Shown here: piece by piece, positions 15,813 to 25,540 of the stretch
Numbering within the stretch: position 1 is the first letter of the stretch
How the letters are laid out: every line of letters begins with the position of its first letter
DNA from: Anaerolineae bacterium
Lineage (GTDB): Bacteria; Chloroflexota; Anaerolineae; 4572-78; J111
Reading direction: 5' to 3'
DNA: 64,000 nucleotides
Assembly (NCBI GenBank): GCA_022071955.1
Contig: JAJVIM010000011.1
Coordinates: 1 to 64,000, forward strand
Translations under genes and position numbers: made by a program
Notes under the pieces: generated by a model
Told to the model about the DNA's origin: nothing
The model's input: the letters and a program-made list of their open reading frames with translations, nothing else
The model's database searches: none

Positions 15813-16595
15813 ATGGAAACCTTGCAGACTGCGCAGGACGCGCACCAATATCTTGATTATTTGTCTTACCTGCCCTACCTGGTCACCGCGCTGGTGATCA
15901 GTTTTTTGGGCTATAAGCTGGCTTTTAAGTGGCTGCCGGAGCTGTTCAAAAAGGCGGCGCGGCAGTGGCCCGGCAGTAAGCAGCCGCCGGAGAATCCGCT
16001 AACGGAGAACCAGGCGGAGATCACCGACAGTATTGCCCGGCTATCAAAGATTCTGGCGATGCTGGAAAAAGATACCAGCCAGGCGGCGCAACTGCTGGTT
16101 GATGCCGAGGTACACACGGAGACGCTGGTGCGGCTGATCACCGGCACGGCGCTGAAGGCGGAAAAGATGGCGACTGACAGCGCCGAGATTCAGGCGCTGC
16201 TGGACGCTATTGAAACCAAAGACCCAATCAGGATTTACCGGGCGGCCGCGGCGGTGAACGACCCGCATATCCGTACCCTGGCCCTGGCCAAAGTGCATGA
16301 CGATGGCTACTGGCAAAACGTGGGAATGCTGTGCGCGGCGCAGGTGGGCACGCTGGCCCTGTGGCAGCGGACGTACCGGGAATTTACGACCAACCTGCTG
16401 GCGGATGTATCCAACGCGAAGGCGTCGTTTGCAGCCAACACCGCGGCGCTGGAGATGGGTAAGGCCAGCCGGCCGCTGGCCACGGCGATGGCCCAGTTGG
16501 GGCAGGCGCAAAACCTGCTGCAAATCCAGCGCCGGCCGGAGGGGGAGAGGATTGTGCGCGGGTTACCGGCAGCCAGCGCCGGGCTGTTAAAATGA
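15813..16595 (+). CDS. Membrane-anchored helical protein
   Basis: 260 residues. The start at METLQTA follows GGAGGATTAATA; the longer frame before it is part of the AP2 gene. One membrane helix lies near 20-42, followed by a ~200-residue all-helical region rich in Ala, Leu and Glu. It ends the plus-strand cluster and, with the ATPase and the two-pass protein, may make a membrane complex. Unknown family. Confidence 0.5.
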   Translation: METLQTAQDAHQYLDYLSYLPYLVTALVISFLGYKLAFKWLPELFKKAARQWPGSKQPPENPLTENQAEITDSIARLSKILAMLEKDTSQAAQLLVDAEVHTETLVRLITGTALKAEKMATDSAEIQALLDAIETKDPIRIYRAAAAVNDPHIRTLALAKVHDDGYWQNVGMLCAAQVGTLALWQRTYREFTTNLLADVSNAKASFAANTAALEMGKASRPLATAMAQLGQAQNLLQIQRRPEGERIVRGLPAASAGLLK

Positions 16596-16705
16596 GCCGG
16601 ATATCACATAAGTTTATCGAGGATTAACACAAATGAAGATATATTGGCCGGGGATATTTTGGAACTGCCGACCGATTTCGACTCGCCAATGACAACTAAA
16701 TGTGC

Positions 16706-16848
16706 TAGAATCTAATTTAAATAAAAAAGCTCCGCTGCTACCGGAGCTTTGATCTTCCCGATCAGGCAATGCCCGCCCAATTCGGAATATTTGGGTCCGT
16801 TTACGCCAAACGCCTTGCCCGGTCAATCCAGGCAAAGCGTTTTTTATT
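16706..16848 (+). promoter_or_regulatory. Structured leader RNA, copy 2, ahead of the histidine kinase
   Basis: ATGTGC plus TAGAAT (-10, 16706-16711), then an AAAGCTCCG/CGGAGCTTT hairpin (16726-16750), the box TTGATCTTCCCGATCAGGC (16749-16767), about 40 nt, and a terminator hairpin (16808-16842) with TTTTTT, all before the kinase start. Even the upstream word GACTCGCCA is shared with copy 1 at 3434-3568. The shared box, order and spacing in two unrelated genes argue for a real regulatory RNA. In 16596-16705 I see nothing else. Confidence 0.5.
16808..16848 (+). terminator. Attenuator-type terminator in the kinase leader
   Basis: AAACGCCTTGCC and GGCAAAGCGTTT arms with one mismatch, loop of about 11 nt, then TTTTTTATTT. 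It lies 60 bp upstream of the kinase ATG, so it would act as an on/off switch rather than an end. Confidence 0.65.
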
Positions 16849-16906
16849 TGGAAGTCAGAGGAAATCCTTACAGTCTGTGCCCTTAAGCAAGTAGGTTGGA
16901 AAAGTT

Positions 16907-19900
16907 ATGTCACAACACCCCCCATTAGCCACAAACAATATACCTACAGAATTGTACTCAGCTATTGTTGACATCAGCCACGATGCCATCATCGCTGTAG
17001 ACCAAACCCAAAACATTATCCTGTTCAATCAGGGGGCCAAACAAATTTTTGGCTACAACGACGCAGCCGAAGTTATTGGCCAACCGCTCGATATGCTTTT
17101 GCCGGCCGAACTGGCAAATATTCATCGTGCTCACGTGCGCAACTTTGCGGAGTCAGACAGCTCGGCGCGAATGATGGGCGAGCGGCGTAAAATATCCGGC
17201 CGGCGTAAAGACGGGACAATCTTTCCGGCCGAGGCCAGCATTGCCAGAGTATCTGTCGGGGAGCAGACCATCTTCACCGTCATTCTGCGTGACATCACCG
17301 AGCGGCTGCGGGCCGAAGAGACCAGCAGACGCTATCTGCAACGGATCACCGACCAGGCGCCTTTTGCTCTGGTGGAATATCAGATCGCCCCGGACGGTGC
17401 TATGTCGATCCCGTTTATCAGCAACGGTATCGCCAACATTCATCCCGGGTTGACCGCCGAAATGTTTATGCAGAATCCGGATCTGGGCTTTTCAACAATG
17501 CACCCAGACGATGTGAAACGAGTCCGGACCAGTTTTCGAACCTCAGCCGAAAGGCTGACTAACTGGGATGAAGAGTTCAGAGTGGCTACTGACGACGGCA
17601 TCCGCTGGCATCGGGGCCATGCCAAGCCTGAAAAGCAGGCAGATGGCACCATCACCTGGTATGGGTTTCTGGAGGACATCACCGGACGCAAACGGGCAGA
17701 AAAGGCGCTACAAGAAAGCGAAGAATACTTCCGGCTCATGTTCGAGCAAAATCCTTATCCGATGTGGGTATTCGACCTGGAGACGTTGCAATTCCTGGAG
17801 ATAAACGAGGCCGCTATTACTCAATACGGCTACACACGCGACGAATTCCTTCAAATGCGGCTCCCTGATATTCGCCCGGTGGAGGATGTACCCCGGATGT
17901 TGGAGGAAATTGAACACGACCCCCCTGCCTCGCATTACTCCGGTGAGTGGCCGCATCGTCTGAAGGATGGGCAAATCATCGATGTGGAAATCAGCTCTCA
18001 CACTCTGGAATTTGCCGGACGGAAGGCTGCGCTGGTCTTGGCGCAGAACATCACCGAGCGTAAACAGTCGGAGCAAGCTCTGAAAGAAAGCGAGGACCGG
18101 TACCGGACGTTGTTTGCAAGTGTTCCGATTGGTTTGGGTATTGCGGACATGCAAGGTAATGTCCTGGTTTACAACCAGGCGATGGCCTCGCTGAACCGTT
18201 TTTCGGGGAAAGATGAGAGCCAACCCATCAATATTTCCGGTTTGTATGTTGATGTCCAGGCCCGAGAAAGCCTGCTGGTCCGGCTGCAAAAACAGGGTTT
18301 TGTGGAGCGACTTGAAACGCAATTGCGGCGATTTGATGGCACAACGTACGACGCGTTGATGAGCGTGCGGCTGATCACCTGGGCCAATAAACCGGCCACG
18401 CTGGCGGCGATTGAAGATATTACGGCGCGCAAGCAGGCACAGGAAGCGCTGCGCGAAAGCGAGGAACGCTACCGGCTGGTATCGCACGCGTCGTCTGATT
18501 ATGTTTTTTCGGCCACAATTGCGCCGGATGGCAATCCGCGCGATGACTGGATTGGCGGTGCGATTGAAACAATCCTCGGTTACTCGCCGGAGGAATTTAT
18601 AGCCCGCGGCGGCTGGCGAACCGTACTGCACCCGGACGACGTGATTAAAGATGATCAAGCCCGGGCCGCTATGCACGCCAACCGGCCGGTTACAAACGAG
18701 GTGCGCGTTTTTCGGAAAGACGGCAAGGAAATATGGGTGCAGGTTAACGCCACCCCGGTTTGGGATACTGCTCAAAACAGGCTGGCGGGCGTTACCGGTG
18801 GCGTGCGCGACATCACCGAGCGTAAGCAGGCAGAAGAAAGGTTACGCATTGCTGAAAGCCGGTATCGGAGCCTGGTTGAGCAAGTGCCCGGCATTGTTTA
18901 TGCCGCAGCCTTAGACGAATCTTTATCTACTTTGTATACCAGCCCGCAAATTGAACTTCTATTAGGTTGGACCGCGGATGAGTGGCAGGCCGATCCCGAA
19001 CTGTGGATTAACAGTGTGCATCCCGACGACCGGCCACAAATACTGGACACAATTCAGCGTTCATCCGCTGAAGGCGCGCCAGTCTCCATTGAATACCGTA
19101 TCGCCACAAAAACGGGTGAGTTCAAGTGGATGAGCGATGAAGCTCGTATGGTCCAAAATGAACAGGGCGGTATGTATTGGCAAGGACTGATGACCGATAT
19201 TACAACGCGCAAACAGGCAGAAGAGACGTTGCGCGAGAGTGAAGAACGCTACCGCAGCACGCTTGAAAGTATGATGGAAGGTTGCCAAATCATAAGCTAT
19301 GATTGGCGGTATCTCTTTCTCAATGATGCTGCCGCCGCACAAGGCAAACAACAAAAAGAGGCTCTGCTGGGCCGGACAATGATGGAGTGTTATCCTGGCA
19401 TTGAAAATACCGATCTATTTGCTGCGTTGCAGCATTGTATGCAGGAACGTGTTTCCCACCAACTGCTGAACGAGTTTGAATACCCGGATGGCACTAAAGG
19501 GTGGTTCGATGTGATTGTTCAACCTGCACCAGACGGCATCTTCATTCTTTCAAGTGATATCACCGAACGAAAAGAAGCTCAGATGGCTCTGGAGCGGCAA
19601 CTGGCCCGAACCGGTCTGCTCAACGAAATTGCCCGGGCTACGGCCACCCGGTTGGATCTGGTGAGTGTCTTCCAGGTAGCGTTGGGGCAATTGGAAGAGC
19701 AGCTCCCGCTTGATTTCAGCCTGGCCGCGCTGTATGACCCTGACAACGGAGCGATTACCTTTACCGCCTGCGGCCTGAAAAGTTACACCCGCAACGCCCA
19801 GCTCGGTTTCACTCCCGGCCGGTTCATTCCGCTGGCAGAGTTGGGCCTGCAAGAGTGGCTCAACAGCGAGGACCCCCGCTATTACCCCAACCTGGCGCAG

Positions 19901-21295
19901 CTTGAGCCGGCCTTTGCCCACCAGTTGGTTGAGGGTGGGTTAGGCTCGTTGATGGTTCTGCCGCTGCTTGTCGCCGACGCCGAGCCGTTGGGGCTGCTGA
20001 TGGTGGGCCGCAGCCAAAACAATGCTTTTACACCCCGCGAACAGGAATTTTTGGGTCAGGTTGGCAAGCACATTACCCTGACAGCCCAACACGCCCGGCT
20101 GTACGAGCAGCTCCAAACCGCTTATAACGATCTGCGCCAAACCCAGGAGGCTCTGTTAAAAGAAGAGCGGTTAAGTGCCTTGGGCCAGATGGCCAGTGGC
20201 ATCGCCCACGATATCAACAATGCTCTGGTGCCCATTATCGGTTTTACCGAAATTATACTGATGCGCGAAACCTACCTCAGCCCCCAGGTCCGCCAGGACC
20301 TGGACCGGATCAAAATCGCCGGCGAAGATATCACCCACATTGTCAACCGTATGAAACAATTTTACCGTCCGCGTGAAGCGCAGGAAACCCTGCTCCCGGT
20401 CGACCTGAACCAGATTGTGCCGCAGGTGATCGATTTAACCCGTCCCCAGTGGCGAGATATTCCCCAGCAGCAGGCTATTTTTATCAATGTTGAAACGGAT
20501 CTGGCCGATGACTTGCCGCCGGTGCAGGGTATAGAAAGCGAGCTGCGCGAAGCCCTGACCAACCTGGTGATCAATGCCGTTCACGCCATGCCTCAGGGTG
20601 GAACATTAACCATTCGCACCTGCCAGTCTGACCAGCAGCTTATTCTGGAAGTAAGCGACACCGGCACAGGGATGGATGAAAAAACCCGCAAACGCTGCCT
20701 GGAACCTTTTTACACCACCAAGGGGCAGCAGGGCACTGGCCTGGGGTTGTCGATGGTGTACGGGGTGATGCAGCGGCACGACGGCGCCATTGAAATTGAG
20801 AGCACCCTTGGCCGGGGGACAACTATTCGGCTGCATTTCCCGCTGCGTGTGTGGGTACCATCCCAGGAGTCGCCTACCTCAGACCAGGAAATTATGCTGC
20901 CTGTGCTGCGTATTTTGTGCGTGGACGATGACCCTCGGGTGCGCGAACTGCTCTTTGATTTGTTCACCAACGAAGGCCATAAGCCAACCCTGGCCGACGG
21001 CGGGCAAGCAGGGATTGACGCCTTTCGGGAGTCGCTGGCACAGGGCCAGCCATTTGATCTGGTTATTACTGATTTGGGGATGCCGCACGTTGGTGGACGA
21101 GAGGTTGCCCGGGCCATTAAACGCATATCGCCACAAACGCCAATTATTCTGCTGAGCGGCTGGGGGCGGCAGCTAGAAGGCAGCGGGCAAACTCCTGGCT
21201 CGGTAGATATTGTGTTGGGCAAGCCACCCACTCTCAGCCAGTTGCGGATCGCCCTGGCCAAGGCTTTTATCAAGCCGGGCAAGGAAGAGGTGTAA
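16907..21295 (+). CDS. Multi-PAS hybrid sensor histidine kinase with receiver domain
   Basis: 1462 residues. About seven PAS/PAC units occupy roughly 20-900 (each ends in an ITERK-like PAC signature), followed by a GAF domain near 930-1075. The kinase core has the phospho-acceptor His in SGIAHDINN near 1105 and an HATPase with DTGTGM and GTGLGLSM motifs near 1250-1290. A C-terminal receiver has DDDP and the phospho-Asp in VITDLGMP. No membrane helix is obvious, so sensing is probably cytoplasmic. No partner regulator is next to it. Kinases this large are typical of Chloroflexota chromosomes and unusual on phages. Confidence 0.9.
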   Translation: MSQHPPLATNNIPTELYSAIVDISHDAIIAVDQTQNIILFNQGAKQIFGYNDAAEVIGQPLDMLLPAELANIHRAHVRNFAESDSSARMMGERRKISGRRKDGTIFPAEASIARVSVGEQTIFTVILRDITERLRAEETSRRYLQRITDQAPFALVEYQIAPDGAMSIPFISNGIANIHPGLTAEMFMQNPDLGFSTMHPDDVKRVRTSFRTSAERLTNWDEEFRVATDDGIRWHRGHAKPEKQADGTITWYGFLEDITGRKRAEKALQESEEYFRLMFEQNPYPMWVFDLETLQFLEINEAAITQYGYTRDEFLQMRLPDIRPVEDVPRMLEEIEHDPPASHYSGEWPHRLKDGQIIDVEISSHTLEFAGRKAALVLAQNITERKQSEQALKESEDRYRTLFASVPIGLGIADMQGNVLVYNQAMASLNRFSGKDESQPINISGLYVDVQARESLLVRLQKQGFVERLETQLRRFDGTTYDALMSVRLITWANKPATLAAIEDITARKQAQEALRESEERYRLVSHASSDYVFSATIAPDGNPRDDWIGGAIETILGYSPEEFIARGGWRTVLHPDDVIKDDQARAAMHANRPVTNEVRVFRKDGKEIWVQVNATPVWDTAQNRLAGVTGGVRDITERKQAEERLRIAESRYRSLVEQVPGIVYAAALDESLSTLYTSPQIELLLGWTADEWQADPELWINSVHPDDRPQILDTIQRSSAEGAPVSIEYRIATKTGEFKWMSDEARMVQNEQGGMYWQGLMTDITTRKQAEETLRESEERYRSTLESMMEGCQIISYDWRYLFLNDAAAAQGKQQKEALLGRTMMECYPGIENTDLFAALQHCMQERVSHQLLNEFEYPDGTKGWFDVIVQPAPDGIFILSSDITERKEAQMALERQLARTGLLNEIARATATRLDLVSVFQVALGQLEEQLPLDFSLAALYDPDNGAITFTACGLKSYTRNAQLGFTPGRFIPLAELGLQEWLNSEDPRYYPNLAQLEPAFAHQLVEGGLGSLMVLPLLVADAEPLGLLMVGRSQNNAFTPREQEFLGQVGKHITLTAQHARLYEQLQTAYNDLRQTQEALLKEERLSALGQMASGIAHDINNALVPIIGFTEIILMRETYLSPQVRQDLDRIKIAGEDITHIVNRMKQFYRPREAQETLLPVDLNQIVPQVIDLTRPQWRDIPQQQAIFINVETDLADDLPPVQGIESELREALTNLVINAVHAMPQGGTLTIRTCQSDQQLILEVSDTGTGMDEKTRKRCLEPFYTTKGQQGTGLGLSMVYGVMQRHDGAIEIESTLGRGTTIRLHFPLRVWVPSQESPTSDQEIMLPVLRILCVDDDPRVRELLFDLFTNEGHKPTLADGGQAGIDAFRESLAQGQPFDLVITDLGMPHVGGREVARAIKRISPQTPIILLSGWGRQLEGSGQTPGSVDIVLGKPPTLSQLRIALAKAFIKPGKEEV

Positions 21296-21450
21296 TCTTG
21301 GAAATTCTGGCAGCGACTGGGGGCAACAGTTGCAAAAAAATGTTAGCAGGTGTGATCTTAAATCGCTTTAACTCTTTTTGAGATCGGGAATCCACGTTCC
21401 ATTTAACCAAACTGATGGACCCATTGCGTTAACCCACCCCTCCTGCAATC

Positions 21451-21477
21451 ATCGCTGGCACGCCAGCGATTTTTGTT
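21451..21477 (+). terminator. Rho-independent terminator of the kinase gene
   Basis: ATCGCTGG and CCAGCGAT arms with a 4-nt loop, followed by TTTTTGTTT. It separates the plus-strand kinase from the convergent virion cluster. The rest of 21296-21450 holds nothing I can support. Confidence 0.8.
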
Positions 21478-21479
21478 TG

Positions 21480-21950
21480 CTACACTGACCAGTTGATCGC
21501 CACTAACGCCGCCTCAATCTCTGTGATTGTAGTGGCGTTTTTTATGGATGTAATTGAGGCCATCCTGACGGCCTCAATTGCGGCAATGATCTGTGGCCAC
21601 GCCTGCGCGTTGGCGCTGTACTCTGCCGCCAGCGCCGCCGGCTCCATCGAGCGCGCCTGGGCCTCGGCGTACAGCACCGGGTAGCTGGCCGCGCTCGGCT
21701 CAGCGTCGGCGGCGAACGCGGCGGCTTCTTGCTGCTTGAGTTGATAGACATCGCCCTGAAACGGGATGTTGGTGCCGATTCGCGTGCGGGCCTCGCCGGC
21801 CTGCCGGTTAATGAGGTCAACGGAGTTTGTTTTGATGCGCTCCAAATCAATGGTGATCTCGTTAGTGAGGTCATCCACCATATACCACTGCTCTACCCAC
21901 GCCCGGATAACGGCTGTTTTGTCGCTGCCCTCAATGTTATCAAAGATCAT
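21480..21950 (-). CDS. Tail fibre-associated protein, DUF4376-like
   Basis: 156 residues and the last gene of the virion transcript. The end (TTITEIEAALVAINW) and the Ala/Glu-rich helical body resemble DUF4376-type proteins that accompany tail-tip or fibre genes. It abuts the tail-tip stop. Function as a fibre-assembly or tip accessory factor is inferred. Confidence 0.55.
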   Translation of the reverse strand: MIFDNIEGSDKTAVIRAWVEQWYMVDDLTNEITIDLERIKTNSVDLINRQAGEARTRIGTNIPFQGDVYQLKQQEAAAFAADAEPSAASYPVLYAEAQARSMEPAALAAEYSANAQAWPQIIAAIEAVRMASITSIKNATTITEIEAALVAINWSV

Positions 21951-24900
21951 TATGGGTTACCTACAAAATCAACAGCAAATATCGTACCGCTAGTAGCCGA
22001 GCCGTTCACGTAAAAAACAAGTCCTCCCCTGGTTGGCGTCCAGGTCAGCCCCGTAATCGAACTCCCGGTCGGGACTTGAAATAGGTTGTGAGTGCTAAAA
22101 TACAGGCTCATTGTCCAACTACTCCAAGCCGAGCTGAACGATGTCCAAAAAAGGGAGAAATCACCAAACCAATCGTTGAATGTTTTCATTACAGTTGCCG
22201 TGCCGTTATTTATTCTAACAAGTTCCATTACCGGCCCGGTGTTGTAACGTAACACATACGCAATCCAATTAGTGCGGACACTGCCGTTGTAATCATCAAG
22301 GTACAAACCGGCATATGAGCCGTTGACATTTGCGCCAGCAAACCCCGGCACCACTGCTTTAAACGGAAATGCGGAATATCCGGGTGTACCAGGAACAGTC
22401 CAGATATACTTTAGAAACGCGGCGGTGTTTGTGCCGCTGCTCCAGTATGGCGATAGTAATGACCGGCGTGACGTAACGGTTAATGGCGTACTAAATCCAC
22501 TATCCGTTTGCCAACCTGCCCACAGCGCAGGATCATAGCTGCAATAATTTGCCCCGCTGACAAAATCATCAAGAACAGTTGTCCAATTAAAATGATTTCT
22601 GGAATACCACCATGTAGTCCTATCCGTGCTGTACATCAGTTCGTGGCTCGCGGCTGAAAAAAACACCCGCTTGCTGCCATCAACCCCATCGACCATTGGC
22701 CCATCGACGGTTTTGGATAGGTCAGCAACCTCGGCGTGGGCCGGGCTGCCGGCGGTGAAATCAAAGAAGCGGGCAATACTGCTCCAGGTTATCACGCCAA
22801 CCTTACCGCTGGGCGTTATTGGCGTTGGGTCTTTCCAGCTTATCCGCAGGTTGCTGGCCTGAATTAAATTTCCTTCTGTTTCCGAGGTGTAAACCTTAAG
22901 CCGGCCCGGGTCACTGGTATACTCGCGCAAATCTACACCAAGCCAGAACATTTTGCCTTCACTCGTGGCCGGCAAAGTAACGGTAACCTGTGGAGGATAA
23001 TAACCGCCACCGTTCACAAACCGCCGGATCTCCAGCGCCGTACCGCTAACCCACACGATGTACATATCAAAACTGTTCAGCGTGGTGTCGCTAATAAAAA
23101 ACGCGATCCCGGCGTAACCAGTGGTCTTCTTGTGCAGGCCAACCTGAACTGTGCCAGTGGTGATGCTGGAATTTTTTACATAATACAGGCTGTGATAATT
23201 GTGCTCAATTATCTGGCCAACAGAAAATGGTTTTGCAGGCTCGCCGCTACGGTTGCCGGGATAAATGTGCCACTCGCCTGAGTTTGGCTCACTGGTCGCG
23301 ATCATGGTTGCTTGCCACACCCCGCCAGTATCGTTGTAAGTGGTGGCGTTGCTGGGGTCAGCCTTGACGATACGGAGATCGTCGAACACAGCGGTGGCGG
23401 CAGTTGGGCCAGTTAACGGTGGCGAAGTAAGCTCGTGGAACCATACCCCCCAATTGATAATATTTGACCAGTTGAATCCGGACTCAACGGTAAAATCACT
23501 GCGTTTGACAGCGACGTAACCGCTGCTCGGTAACGTCACGTACGCTCTTTTTAGAGCCGAATCAACAAATGAAATTCCGGCATTTACCCCGCTGCTCGTT
23601 GGAGCCTCTAAGGCGGTTTGTGTCCACCAAACTGTGATGTAATCATTGTTGGTAAATCGTCCATCCTGGGAGAGATCAAGGACTCCGCTCCTGTATGCGT
23701 TGGGGAATGGAGCAGTCGAAGCCGAGGCGTTCACCTTCACCATTTTCGCACCTTCAACAGGATAGACCCCGGCATCTGATGTAACCAGCGTTCCGGCTCC
23801 CCAGGTCTCATAATCTTCCATCGCCGCGATCTGTAACCAGTACAAACTCTCGAGTGGACTAGTGGCTGTCCCCCCATACCCATCGAAATAATCCTTAACC
23901 GATGGCTCCCTGCTGTACACGCTGGCCATCCAGGAGCTGGCCGCGCTTTGATTGCCGGCCACATCCACGGCGGTCAGCCGGTAATATTTAACCGTGCCTG
24001 TCAGTGAGACAGGGTAGGTCAGCGCCGGCGCGTAGGGCGCGGCGCTGTCTACGGTGGTGGTATTGGTGCCGCTGGCGTTGTCGGCGCGCTGGACAATGTA
24101 ATGCGAAAAGCCGGCGGCGGTGTGGCTGGTGTCGGCGGTAGATAAAAATATGGTGACCTGGTTGTTGTCTTCGGTCACCTTGCTGAGGGTGGGCGTGGCC
24201 GGGGCGTTGGTATCGGTGGCCCAGGCGGAATAGCTGCTGGCGCTGCCGTCCCAGCCCAGCGCCCGTACCCGAAAATAGCTGTAGCCCGCCTCCCGGGTAA
24301 TCTGGGCGGCCACGGTAGTTACGCCCACAGGCTGCGGGATGGTGGCCACCAGCTTGGCCCCGGCTCCGCCACTGCTGGTCGCACCCTGAACCTCGTAACT
24401 GACAGCGTTGGAGATCAGCGGCCAGGTGACCAGCCAGTTGATCACCGTTTTGTTCACCGTCTGCACCGGCGTGGTGGGGGTAAGATTATACGGACCAAAC
24501 CAGGCAATCCCGGCGTCGGTGCCGGCGTAACCCACCGCTTTGAGGCCGAAGTAGTTGCCGCCGGCAGCGTAGGGAATGAGATAGCTGGTGCTGTCGCGGG
24601 GAGCCGTGCCAACTACCGTGGCCCCGGATGCGCTGGCGGAGGTATTGCGGTACATGGTGAAATAGTTGACGCTGGACGGCAGGGGGTGTGACCAGGTGAC
24701 AAAATGGCCGTCTAATCGGTAGGTGTGGCTGACCCACGTTGGCAGCGCGGGCACCACATTGTAGACGGCGCTGGTATAGGCCGTCCAGGCGCTAAGGTCA
24801 CCCAGAATCGACACGCTGCGCACCCGGTAATATTTTGTCACCCCCGGCGATATACCGACCAGCGCCGGCAGATCGCCAGGGCCATAGATGAGCGTTTGGG

Positions 24901-25540
24901 CGTTGGTGCCGCTGCCGTCATCGGCCTGCTCGACCTGCCAGTGGTAAAAGCCGGGGCGCAACAGGCTGTGATCTTCGGCGTTGATGGTGATCAGGTGACC
25001 ATCAACCCGGGCCGTAACGGCGAAGGTGTCCGGCGTGGCCATCGGAAAGCTGACCGTGCCCACGGTCCGGCCGGTGAGGTCCGGTAATTTTAGATAAATC
25101 TGATTACCAAAGGCAAAGCCGCCGCCCTGTGTGGCCCGGCAATACGCGGTAAAAATCAGATAGCGATAGGCGGGCGTTTCGCCGGAGCGCGGCACCTTCA
25201 CATCGCCGGTATAAGCGGCGAACTCGAATAGCTGGTATTTGGTCCACTTGGTTGAACGGTCCACCAGCACAAAATATAGCCCGGCCATTTTGGGCCAGAT
25301 ACGATCAACTTCATCGCTGCCGCGCTCGTAAAAGGTTACCAGTTGGCCAACGCTGGGGTTGAGGTTAAGCGGCTTGATCCAGCCCTCGTTGACGTTAACG
25401 TAAAATTCGATGGTGTACTCCAGGTACTTAACGTTGTACCCATCGCCACTGTTTGCGGCTACATCGGCGATGCTCTGGCGCGCCAGTGATGTCTCGGTTT
25501 CCCGGATGTGTTTGACGATTTCAATCAACGGCTTAGACAA
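21950..25540 (-). CDS. Large tail-tip/receptor-binding protein with fibronectin III-like repeats
   Basis: 1196 residues from a TTG start at 25540, backed by GAGGGGG 4 nt upstream; an ATG at 25576 is possible but overlaps more. Repeated segments with a W-x-x-Y and KYYRVRSV / KYYRLTAVD pattern between about 200 and 550 are Fn3-like modules. The rest is beta-rich with aromatic residues. Its place after the ReqiPepy6 Gp37-like gene and size fit a host-recognition protein. The plus strand over it has no convincing gene. Confidence 0.7.
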   Translation of the reverse strand: MSKPLIEIVKHIRETETSLARQSIADVAANSGDGYNVKYLEYTIEFYVNVNEGWIKPLNLNPSVGQLVTFYERGSDEVDRIWPKMAGLYFVLVDRSTKWTKYQLFEFAAYTGDVKVPRSGETPAYRYLIFTAYCRATQGGGFAFGNQIYLKLPDLTGRTVGTVSFPMATPDTFAVTARVDGHLITINAEDHSLLRPGFYHWQVEQADDGSGTNAQTLIYGPGDLPALVGISPGVTKYYRVRSVSILGDLSAWTAYTSAVYNVVPALPTWVSHTYRLDGHFVTWSHPLPSSVNYFTMYRNTSASASGATVVGTAPRDSTSYLIPYAAGGNYFGLKAVGYAGTDAGIAWFGPYNLTPTTPVQTVNKTVINWLVTWPLISNAVSYEVQGATSSGGAGAKLVATIPQPVGVTTVAAQITREAGYSYFRVRALGWDGSASSYSAWATDTNAPATPTLSKVTEDNNQVTIFLSTADTSHTAAGFSHYIVQRADNASGTNTTTVDSAAPYAPALTYPVSLTGTVKYYRLTAVDVAGNQSAASSWMASVYSREPSVKDYFDGYGGTATSPLESLYWLQIAAMEDYETWGAGTLVTSDAGVYPVEGAKMVKVNASASTAPFPNAYRSGVLDLSQDGRFTNNDYITVWWTQTALEAPTSSGVNAGISFVDSALKRAYVTLPSSGYVAVKRSDFTVESGFNWSNIINWGVWFHELTSPPLTGPTAATAVFDDLRIVKADPSNATTYNDTGGVWQATMIATSEPNSGEWHIYPGNRSGEPAKPFSVGQIIEHNYHSLYYVKNSSITTGTVQVGLHKKTTGYAGIAFFISDTTLNSFDMYIVWVSGTALEIRRFVNGGGYYPPQVTVTLPATSEGKMFWLGVDLREYTSDPGRLKVYTSETEGNLIQASNLRISWKDPTPITPSGKVGVITWSSIARFFDFTAGSPAHAEVADLSKTVDGPMVDGVDGSKRVFFSAASHELMYSTDRTTWWYSRNHFNWTTVLDDFVSGANYCSYDPALWAGWQTDSGFSTPLTVTSRRSLLSPYWSSGTNTAAFLKYIWTVPGTPGYSAFPFKAVVPGFAGANVNGSYAGLYLDDYNGSVRTNWIAYVLRYNTGPVMELVRINNGTATVMKTFNDWFGDFSLFWTSFSSAWSSWTMSLYFSTHNLFQVPTGSSITGLTWTPTRGGLVFYVNGSATSGTIFAVDFVGNP

